Shown piece by piece: positions 44,374 to 51,273 of a DNA stretch of 64,000 nt. The DNA lies in NCBI GenBank assembly GCA_017395685.1, contig JAFQOD010000072.1, forward strand, positions 1-64,000. The letters are read 5' to 3'. The translations under genes and the position numbers were made by a program. The stretch's first letter is position 1. Every line of letters starts with the position of its first letter. This DNA comes from Clostridia bacterium (GTDB taxonomy: Bacteria > Bacillota > Clostridia > Christensenellales > Aristaeellaceae). The notes beneath the pieces were generated by a model, which ran no database searches, was not told the origin of the DNA, and saw only the letters and a list, made by a program, of their open reading frames with translations.

Positions 44374-46101
44374 ATGAAACGATTCCTCAGGATGCTGTGC
44401 CTTTTGCTGTGCACACTGCATATTTCTTCCGCCCTCGCATCTCCTGCCCCCCAAAGCCTGATCACCTGGTATCAGGAAAGCTACGGGAGCCGGGGCCTGC
44501 CCCAGGATTATCTGGCATTCACCGCCCCGGACGGCGTGGAATACGGCTTTATCCTCCACGAAGGGGGATACAGCATTTCCGGCTTCAAAAAGGAAGCGGG
44601 GGAATGGCAGATGCAATCCAGCGGCCAGAGCATCGGGGATTATGATCCCGGCTTCCTCCGCCGCCATGATACCAAAACGCCCCGGCCTGACGGCAGCCTC
44701 TATCCTGACGATCTGGGCTTTGATTATGTGAGCAGCAGGACCGGAGCAACGGACAGCTATCATTTTGACGGGCAGTATTTTTCCGTAGACGGCTGGGCCG
44801 ATCCTGCATACAAAGGCCATGTGATGGTAAAGGGCCTGGCCCTGGAATATTATCCTTTGGGCAGCACAATTCCTGAATTCACTATCGTCGCCGGGGATGA
44901 AGAAACCCTGTCCAACTGGCTTTTTGAGCGTCCCCTCACCCCGGATGACGCCCGGCAGTACGCTGCCTTCCAGCAAAGCGCCATCGCCGGCCGCTATCCC
45001 GGCTACACCCTGTATTCCTATTCCGTTTCCTCCATCGGACGGCTGCTGGCAGACACGATGTATATGAAAATTGAGGATGGAATGCTGTATATAAAGACAG
45101 TGGGCTTTGATCCCATCGCTGCGCCTGCAGAAAGGGATCTGATCCCTGTGCCATTGTCCAAGGATGTGCTGGCCCTGGGGGAAGAACAGATCATCGCCCA
45201 GTTTCAGCAGAACGGGGAATGGTTCCTCTCCCAGCTTTCCCCTATGCCCTTTGACCGGGAGCGGCTTTCCCTGCACGGCTCCCTGATCGATTTTGATATC
45301 CAGGAAAACTGCCTGATCGCCCTTACCGGGGATGCGGATTCTGCACGGTATCTTTCCGTGGTCAGCCGGGATGCTGAGGGAAATTATCAGACGAAAACCA
45401 CAAGGCCCCTTCCCTCCACCGCTTATCTGGATACCTTCCATGCCGGGGAAGGGGAAATTCAGCTGGAATGGAATCAGCAGCACTGTCAGGCGGGCTATAC
45501 CCTCTCTTCCAAAGGAGATTGGCAGCTTTCCTGGGTAATGAACAGCGATGAAAACGGCAGCTTTGATTACGGCGTTTCCTTTTATCAGGTGCGGCTGAAT
45601 GATGAGCAGCGCTTCATCGGCTCCCTGCAGGGCCTGGATCTTTGGAATGCCGATCTGGAGAAATTGCCGAAGAATGAAAAAGAATTGAAAGCCGCCCTGG
45701 ATCGTACCGGCTGGGCCGTCGTTCACAATCCCAATCCTGCCGACCGGCTGCATCTGCGGGAAAAGGCAGATAAATCCTCCCCTTCCCTGGGCAAATTCTA
45801 TAACGGCACCCCGGTGCAGGTGCTGAAAAAGCAGGGGGATTGGTATCAGGTGCGCATCGGCCAATCCGCTCTCACCGGCTGGATGATGAAAAAATATCTG
45901 GCTGAGGGGGAAAGGATGGATGCCGTCCGTCCCGCCTTCCCCGATCTCGTACCCAGGGATGCTTATTACAATCATCCCGATCTGCCCGATTCAGGCTATG
46001 ATCTGATCGGCGTATATCAGGAAAAGCAGTATATCCTGCTCTCCCGGGATGGGGAAATTTCCCTTGCCCCCATGGATTGGTTCTTCCCCGGAAACGGATA
46101 A
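44374..46101 (+). CDS. Secreted protein with C-terminal SH3 domain
   Basis: 575 residues; AAGGA supports the ATG at 44374. The signal peptide is followed by a large beta-rich region without recognised motif (long alternating D/G strands) and near residues 455-525 an SH3b-type domain: RLHLREKADKSSPSLGKFYNGTPVQVLKKQGDWYQVR, ending TGWMMKKYLA, as in cell-wall-binding SH3_3 modules. This suggests attachment to or sensing of the wall. Function of the N-terminal part is unknown. Flanked by terminators, so transcribed alone. Confidence 0.78.
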   Translation: MKRFLRMLCLLLCTLHISSALASPAPQSLITWYQESYGSRGLPQDYLAFTAPDGVEYGFILHEGGYSISGFKKEAGEWQMQSSGQSIGDYDPGFLRRHDTKTPRPDGSLYPDDLGFDYVSSRTGATDSYHFDGQYFSVDGWADPAYKGHVMVKGLALEYYPLGSTIPEFTIVAGDEETLSNWLFERPLTPDDARQYAAFQQSAIAGRYPGYTLYSYSVSSIGRLLADTMYMKIEDGMLYIKTVGFDPIAAPAERDLIPVPLSKDVLALGEEQIIAQFQQNGEWFLSQLSPMPFDRERLSLHGSLIDFDIQENCLIALTGDADSARYLSVVSRDAEGNYQTKTTRPLPSTAYLDTFHAGEGEIQLEWNQQHCQAGYTLSSKGDWQLSWVMNSDENGSFDYGVSFYQVRLNDEQRFIGSLQGLDLWNADLEKLPKNEKELKAALDRTGWAVVHNPNPADRLHLREKADKSSPSLGKFYNGTPVQVLKKQGDWYQVRIGQSALTGWMMKKYLAEGERMDAVRPAFPDLVPRDAYYNHPDLPDSGYDLIGVYQEKQYILLSRDGEISLAPMDWFFPGNG

Positions 46102-46120
46102 AGAAAACGGATAAAATACA

Positions 46121-46150
46121 GGGCCGGAGGGCGATTGCAGCCCCCGGCCC
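46121..46150 (+). terminator. Terminator of the SH3 protein gene
   Basis: GGGCCGG.GGGC pairs with GCCC.CCGGCCC across a 7-nt loop; the T-rich stretch following it belongs to the promoter of the next gene (TTGACATTTTTT). Confidence 0.65.
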
Positions 46151-46179
46151 TTGACATTTTTTATGGAATCCTCTATAAA
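46151..46179 (+). promoter_or_regulatory. Strong promoter of the aldo/keto reductase gene
   Basis: Consensus TTGACA (46151-46156), 17-base spacer, TATAAA (46174-46179), 39 bases before the start codon. Confidence 0.8.
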
Positions 46180-46217
46180 TGAAAATGGAAGAATGGAATA
46201 CGAAAGGAAGCAAATAT

Positions 46218-47237
46218 ATGGATACCATCCGTCTGGGCCGCACCGGCCTGATCGTCAATAAAAACGGCTTCGGCGCACTGCCCGTACAGCGCATCAGCAA
46301 AGAAGACGGGGCCGCGCTGCTGCGAAAGGCCTATGAACAGGGCGTCAATTATTTCGATACCGCAAGGGCCTATTCCGACAGTGAAGAAAAAATGGGCCTG
46401 GGGCTGTCTGACGTGCGGGATCAGATCATCATCGCCACCAAGACCCATCATTTCACGGTGGAAGGGTTCTGGGGGGATCTGAAAAAGAGCCTAAAAATGC
46501 TGAAAACCGATCATATCGATATCTATCAGTTCCATAATCCCGATTTCTGCCCCCGGCCCGGGGACGGCACCGGATTATATGAGGCCATGCTGGAAGCCAG
46601 AGAAAAAGGCCTGATCCGCTTCATCGGCTTCACCAATCATCGCATCGCCCTGGCCACAGAGGCGGTGGAATCGGGCTTATATGATACGCTGCAGTTCCCC
46701 TTTTCCTATCTGGCCAATGAAAAGGAAATTGATCTGGTGCGGCTGTGTGAAAAAAAGGATGTGGGCTTCATCTGCATGAAGGCCCTGGCCGGCGGCCTGA
46801 TCCACCGCTCCGATGCCGCCTATGCCTTTTTGAATCAGTATCCGGTGCTGCCCATCTGGGGGATCCAGAGGGAAAGCGAGCTGGCCGAATTCATCTCCTA
46901 TCAGCAAGCGGCCCCGGTGATGGATGGGGAAATGACCGCCTACATTGAAAAAGAGCGCACAGAGCTGGTGGGGGATTTCTGCCGGGGCTGCGGTTATTGC
47001 CAGCCCTGCCCTGCGGGCATTGAAATTGAGAACTGCGCCAGAACCTCCCTGATGCTGCGCCGCTCCCCCACCGCCGATCTGGTGAGCGAGGAGGGCATCG
47101 CCAAGATGATGAAAATCAGGGATTGCCTCCATTGCAATCAATGCGCCTCCCGCTGCCCCTACAGCCTCAATACCCCCGCCCTGCTGGAAAAGAATCTGGC
47201 GGATTTTGAAGATTACCTGAAAAAGATGAAGGCCTGA
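46218..47237 (+). CDS. Aldo/keto reductase with C-terminal 4Fe-4S ferredoxin domain
   Basis: 339 residues from the ATG at 46218 (AAAGGAAG 7 bases upstream). An AKR barrel with VNYFDTARAYSDSEEKMGLGL (Asp and Tyr of the catalytic tetrad) and ATKTHHFT (Lys, His), then a C-terminal segment with two cysteine clusters: CRGCGYCQPCPAGIEI and CLHCNQCASRCPYSL, as in bacterial-type ferredoxin domains. Such proteins belong to the Fe-S AKR group found in anaerobes; they may shuttle electrons between the nicotinamide site and a ferredoxin. Substrate unknown. A small zinc-ribbon membrane protein follows after 30 bases. Confidence 0.92.
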   Translation: MDTIRLGRTGLIVNKNGFGALPVQRISKEDGAALLRKAYEQGVNYFDTARAYSDSEEKMGLGLSDVRDQIIIATKTHHFTVEGFWGDLKKSLKMLKTDHIDIYQFHNPDFCPRPGDGTGLYEAMLEAREKGLIRFIGFTNHRIALATEAVESGLYDTLQFPFSYLANEKEIDLVRLCEKKDVGFICMKALAGGLIHRSDAAYAFLNQYPVLPIWGIQRESELAEFISYQQAAPVMDGEMTAYIEKERTELVGDFCRGCGYCQPCPAGIEIENCARTSLMLRRSPTADLVSEEGIAKMMKIRDCLHCNQCASRCPYSLNTPALLEKNLADFEDYLKKMKA

Positions 47238-47267
47238 ATCATTCCGTACGGCCAAAGGAGAATGCTT

Positions 47268-47528
47268 ATGAAAAAAGCCCTGCCCTGGATCATGGTAATA
47301 TCCATATTCGGCTTTGTAATCGCCTGGGGCCTGATGGGGATGAAGCTGCTGAATCACGATTATCTGATCACGGCCGAAGCCTATGTAGGCGCAGCTTTTC
47401 TGGTGATCTTCTGCATATCCATGCTCCTCTATAAAGCGCTTCAGGATAAATGTCCCCATTGCGGAAAAATGAGAACATCCAATACGCCCTTCTGCCCTCA
47501 TTGCGGAAAAAAATATCCGAAGCAATAG
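47268..47528 (+). CDS. Small membrane protein with C-terminal zinc ribbon
   Basis: 86 residues from the ATG at 47268 (AAAGGAG 9 bases upstream; the ATG at 47262 is too close). Two hydrophobic segments (ALPWIMVISIFGFVIAWGLMGM and AYVGAAFLVIFCISMLLY) are followed by two zinc knuckles, CPHCGKMR and CPHCGKKYP, forming a cytoplasmic zinc ribbon. Nothing further is known; such small proteins may couple a membrane complex to RNA or protein partners. In an operon with the aldo/keto reductase and ended by a strong terminator. Confidence 0.75.
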   Translation: MKKALPWIMVISIFGFVIAWGLMGMKLLNHDYLITAEAYVGAAFLVIFCISMLLYKALQDKCPHCGKMRTSNTPFCPHCGKKYPKQ

Positions 47529-47562
47529 GATAATCCGCTGCTGATTCTGAAAATAATTCATC

Positions 47563-47603
47563 AAAAAAGTGTTCCCCTGCCAAGCATCGGGGAACACTTT
47601 TTT
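47563..47603. terminator. Bidirectional terminator
   Basis: AAAAAAGTGTTCCCC (47563-47577) pairs with GGGGAACACTTTTTT (47589-47603), a perfect 15-bp stem between convergent genes. Confidence 0.92.
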
Positions 47604-47635
47604 CTTCAGTTCAGAGGAATACTCCCCCGCTGTTC

Positions 47636-48712
47636 TTATTTTACCACAACTGCCTGGGCCTGGGCCTGCAGACACAGTTCCGCCGCCTTGAAGGCGTGGG
47701 CCTGGGTCATGGCGTTTTCGGTGCGGTTCAGGCAATCCAGGATCAGTTGACCGAAGAAGGGATAGCCGGTGATGCCGGTGGCGTCGATTTTCTTTTCTCC
47801 CTTGCCGTTGACCAGAATCACCTGGTTGCCCGCCCCGGATTCGGTGGCCACATCGATGAACTTACGGATCTCGATATAGCCCTCCGTGCCCAGGATGATG
47901 GTGCGGCCGTCGCCCCAGGTGCGCAGCCCGTCGGGGGTGAACCAGTCCACCCGGAAGTAATTGGTGGTGCCGTTCTTGCCGGTGATGGAGCAATCGCCGA
48001 AATCATCCAGTTCGGGATGATCGGGATTATGATAATTGCCGATGCGGCTGAAATCCACCCGGGCATCCTCTTCCCCGGCGAAGGCCAGATACTGCTCAAT
48101 CTGATGGCTGCCGATATCGCAGAGGATACCGCCGTATTTTTCCTTTTCAAAGAACCACTTGGGCCGCCAGGCAGCGCCCAGGCGATGGGGCCCGAAGCCC
48201 TCCACATGGATCACCTTTCCGATTTCCCCCTGATCGATCATATAACCCGCCAGAATGGCCCCTTCCACATGCAGCCGTTCGGAATAATAGACCATATACT
48301 TTTTCCTGGTTTCTTCCACCATCTTTTTGGCGCTGGCTAATTGATCCAGGGTGGTGAAGGGGGCCTTATCGGTAAAATAATCCTTGCCCGCCGCCATGGC
48401 GCGCAAGCCCAGGGCGCAGCGCTCACTGGTGATGGCGGCGCCGGCGATCATATGGGTTTCCCGATCCTCCAGCGCCTCCGCTTCGCACCTTGCCACCTTG
48501 GCCTGGGGATAGGTTTCCAAGAATTTTTCCACCTTCTTGGGATCGGGATCCCAGACGTATTTCAGCGTGCCGCCCGCTTCCGTCAGGGCGTTGGTCATGC
48601 CGTAAATATGGCCGTGATCCAGCCGTACGGCGGAAAAAACAAATTCACCAGGCTTTACCACCGGGGCGGGCTTTCCCTTGGGGGCGTAATTCATGCCTTC
48701 GCTCATTTTCAT
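47636..48712 (-). CDS. Gfo/Idh/MocA-family oxidoreductase (second gene)
   Basis: 358 residues. The N-terminal Rossmann fold (FSAVRLDHGHIYGMTNALTEAGGTLKYVWD) lacks the classic GxGxxG but keeps the family's strand order; then VIHVEGFGPHRLGAAWRPKWFF, GGILCDIGSHQIEQYL (the D-x-G-x-H motif with catalytic His) and a beta-sheet domain. It follows the related gene at 48731-49882 by 18 bases. The pair probably acts in oxidation of a sugar or inositol; the two enzymes are not close enough to be tandem duplicates. GGAGG lies 9 bases before the ATG. Confidence 0.85.
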   Translation of the reverse strand: MKMSEGMNYAPKGKPAPVVKPGEFVFSAVRLDHGHIYGMTNALTEAGGTLKYVWDPDPKKVEKFLETYPQAKVARCEAEALEDRETHMIAGAAITSERCALGLRAMAAGKDYFTDKAPFTTLDQLASAKKMVEETRKKYMVYYSERLHVEGAILAGYMIDQGEIGKVIHVEGFGPHRLGAAWRPKWFFEKEKYGGILCDIGSHQIEQYLAFAGEEDARVDFSRIGNYHNPDHPELDDFGDCSITGKNGTTNYFRVDWFTPDGLRTWGDGRTIILGTEGYIEIRKFIDVATESGAGNQVILVNGKGEKKIDATGITGYPFFGQLILDCLNRTENAMTQAHAFKAAELCLQAQAQAVVVK

Positions 48713-48730
48713 TGGCTGTATCCTCCCTGC

Positions 48731-49882
48731 TTATTTTCTGTAATCGCTGCCGATGGTGATTTCCCCATCCAGGGAAGCGGAAGAAACGGTCTTTTCATAG
48801 AAATGGGGCACATTTTTCATAATGCCCTCCACCGTATAGAAGGGATCCTCCTTGGCGATGGGCAGGGAAACGGTCCTGCCAAGGGCGCCGGATTGATAGA
48901 TGGCGGTGATCAGTTCGATGGTACGGCGGCCATCCTCCCCGCCGATGGCCATGGGGCCGTCCGTTTCAAGAGAAGTCAGGATGCTCTCCAGCTCCCCGTC
49001 ATGGCCCTCGTATTCCACCTTGGGCTGGGCATCCACGATTTTCTGCATTTCCGCCTCCAGTTCCTCATTGCGGTAGGGGAAGCCGTTGGCATGGGAAAGG
49101 GAGGCATAGGGCCTCCAGGGGGCGGAAATGCGGGCCTTCTCGCACTGGAATACCACCTGCTGATCCTCCCCGTGATGCACCACGGAGGCGGTCAGCTGGG
49201 CCAGGGCGCCGGGATACTGCAGAACGGAAATGGAAAGATCCTCCACCTCCGCATTGTCATGGGCGGTATTGGCCATCACGCTGGTCACCTTTTCGGGCAG
49301 GCCCATCATCCAGGCCAGCATATCGATGTGATGCACCGCATGATTGAGGGTGCAGCCGCCGCCCTCCTTTTCCCAGGTGCCCCGCCACCACAGATCATAA
49401 TAGCAATGGCCCCGCCACCAGAAGGAATCCACCTGGGCGCAGCGCACCGGCCCGGCCACGCCGCTATCCAGCAGGGCCTTCAGATCGGCGATGGGCTGGC
49501 GGAAGCGATTCTGGGCGATGATGGCCAGCTTCTTTCCGCTTTCATCCCGGGCGCGGATCATCTGATCGCATTCTTCCAGGGAGGCGGCCATGGGCTTTTC
49601 GCAAACCACATTTTTGCCGCTTCTCAGGCAATTGATGCTGATGGAGGCATGCACATAGGGCGGCGTACATACATCCACCAGATCGATGGTATCCAGGGGC
49701 AGAATTTTCTGATGATCATCAAATACTTCCGCATCCAGGCCGTATTTTTCCTTCATGGCCTGGGCCTTTTCGGGCACAATATCCACCAGGGCCACGATTT
49801 TGCACCGTTCCGGGAACCGCAGATAGGCCCGTACATGGGCATGGGAGATATTGCCCGTTCCGACGATGGCAATACGGATCAT
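48731..49882 (-). CDS. Gfo/Idh/MocA-family oxidoreductase (first gene)
   Basis: 383 residues from the ATG at 49882 (GGAGG 7 bases upstream). MIRIAIVGTGNISHAHVRAY gives the NAD-binding GxGxIS motif, GKNVVCEKPMAAS has the catalytic Glu-Lys-Pro, and GGCTLNHAVHHIDMLAWMMG is the substrate-side motif with paired His residues. The family oxidises sugars, inositol or amino sugars through a C-3 or C-1 hydroxyl. First gene of a two-gene unit, divergent from the HAD hydrolase. Substrate is not predicted. Confidence 0.9.
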   Translation of the reverse strand: MIRIAIVGTGNISHAHVRAYLRFPERCKIVALVDIVPEKAQAMKEKYGLDAEVFDDHQKILPLDTIDLVDVCTPPYVHASISINCLRSGKNVVCEKPMAASLEECDQMIRARDESGKKLAIIAQNRFRQPIADLKALLDSGVAGPVRCAQVDSFWWRGHCYYDLWWRGTWEKEGGGCTLNHAVHHIDMLAWMMGLPEKVTSVMANTAHDNAEVEDLSISVLQYPGALAQLTASVVHHGEDQQVVFQCEKARISAPWRPYASLSHANGFPYRNEELEAEMQKIVDAQPKVEYEGHDGELESILTSLETDGPMAIGGEDGRRTIELITAIYQSGALGRTVSLPIAKEDPFYTVEGIMKNVPHFYEKTVSSASLDGEITIGSDYRK

Positions 49883-50058
49883 ATTCATTCCTCCTTCAAA
49901 AAAACTGAAGCTATTCAAATCAAAACTGGCATTCCTTGGTAACCCTATTATAACGGATGACGGGCGGAATTACTATACTCTTTCTGCTTGAAAACATGTG
50001 TTTTTTGCACTATAATCGAATGGCAGATCCCCTATCCCAATGGATGAAGGAGAAAAAA

Positions 50059-50769
50059 ATGGCCCTGAAAATGATTTTTTTTGATCTGGACGGCACCCTG
50101 CTGCCCATGGATCAGGATGCATTTATCCAGCATTATTTCCGTTCCCTTTCCGCCCATCTGGCTCCTCATGGATATGAGCCCCATTCCCTGATGCAGGGGG
50201 TGCAGGCCGGCATCGGGGCCATGATCGCCAATACCGGGGAAAAGCGGAATGAAGAAGTATTCTGGGATACATTCTGCGCCTTCCTGGGCCGGGATGCCCG
50301 GAAGGATATTCCCCTCTTTGAAGATTATTATCACAGGCATTTCATTGCCGCAAAGGCCGCCTGCGGCTGCAATCCCAGGGCGGCGGAATGCATTGCCTGG
50401 CTGAAGAAAAAAGGATTCCGTCTGGCCCTGGCCACCAATCCCTTCTTCCCCGCCCTGGCCACCCTGCAGCGCATCCAATGGGCTGGGCTGAACCCGGATG
50501 ATTTTGAAATCATCACCACCTATGAAAATTCCCGGCACTGCAAGCCCAATCCGGAATATTACCGGGATCTGATCAGAGAATTGGATGTGGATCCCCGGGA
50601 ATGCCTGATGGCAGGCAATGACGCCCTTGAGGATCTGGTGGCTGAAACCACCGGCATGAAGGTATTTCTGCTGACTGAATGGCTGCTGAATAAACCGGGC
50701 ATCGATATCACCTCCTACCCCCAGGGAGATTTTGATGATTTGATACGGTATATTTCCTCCATAGAATAA
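50059..50769 (+). CDS. HAD-superfamily phosphatase
   Basis: 236 residues from the ATG at 50059 (GGAG six bases upstream). Motif I IFFDLDGTLLP contains the two aspartates, motif II LALATNPFF the Thr, motif III K in HCKPNPEYYR, and motif IV AGNDALEDL the acidic pair for magnesium. Length and the cap-1 type helical insert fit YjjG/Gph-like enzymes that dephosphorylate nucleotides or sugar phosphates. Alone, divergent from the oxidoreductase pair, followed by a terminator. Confidence 0.9.
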   Translation: MALKMIFFDLDGTLLPMDQDAFIQHYFRSLSAHLAPHGYEPHSLMQGVQAGIGAMIANTGEKRNEEVFWDTFCAFLGRDARKDIPLFEDYYHRHFIAAKAACGCNPRAAECIAWLKKKGFRLALATNPFFPALATLQRIQWAGLNPDDFEIITTYENSRHCKPNPEYYRDLIRELDVDPRECLMAGNDALEDLVAETTGMKVFLLTEWLLNKPGIDITSYPQGDFDDLIRYISSIE

Positions 50770-50781
50770 AAGATTAGAGAA

Positions 50782-50820
50782 AAAGCCCGCTGCGGGATTT
50801 TGATCCGTGCAGCGGGCTTT
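50782..50820. terminator. Bidirectional terminator
   Basis: AAAGCCCGCTGC (50782-50793) pairs with GCAGCGGGCTTT (50809-50820); convergent genes on both sides. Confidence 0.82.
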
Positions 50821-50826
50821 GCCTTT

Positions 50827-51240
50827 TCAGCGGCCGGTCAGAAAGGAGTGTGCCTCCCTCAGTATTCTTTTGCTGTTTTCATATTGAAACAGCCCCATCG
50901 CCTTTTCATAATCGGCCAGCAAGGCGCCGGTCAGCTCCTCCTGCTGATAAACGATTTCCTGATCCTGATATTCGCCGAGAAAATACACGATTTTTTTCAT
51001 CGTATCTTTCTTTCCGGGGATCCTGTGCTCATCCTCGCGGCGGAAGCCGGGAATCAATTGCACACGGATCCCTGTTTCTTCACGGATTTCCCTCAGCGCG
51101 GTCTGCTCTTCCCTTTCCCCTGCTTCCACATGGCCCTTGGGGAAGCCGTAAATTCCCCGCAGATTTCTGATCAGCAGATATTGAATTTCACCGTTGCTGC
51201 GGGTGAATACCACCGCGCCGCATGATTTTTCATGGGTCAT
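50827..51240 (-). CDS. Nudix hydrolase (Ap4A-hydrolase type)
   Basis: 137 residues. The Nudix box GHVEAGEREEQTALREIREETGI (metal-binding REIREETG) is perfect, preceded by IYGFPKG, with a start SCGAVVFTRSNGEIQYLLI typical of dinucleoside polyphosphate hydrolases. It would clean up Ap4A or oxidised nucleotides. GGGAGAG lies before the ATG. It is 33 bases downstream of the GTPase-nuclease gene, so the two may be co-transcribed. Confidence 0.92.
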   Translation of the reverse strand: MTHEKSCGAVVFTRSNGEIQYLLIRNLRGIYGFPKGHVEAGEREEQTALREIREETGIRVQLIPGFRREDEHRIPGKKDTMKKIVYFLGEYQDQEIVYQQEELTGALLADYEKAMGLFQYENSKRILREAHSFLTGR

Positions 51241-51273
51241 TTTTCTCTCCCTGCCCGTTTATCGCAAATCCAC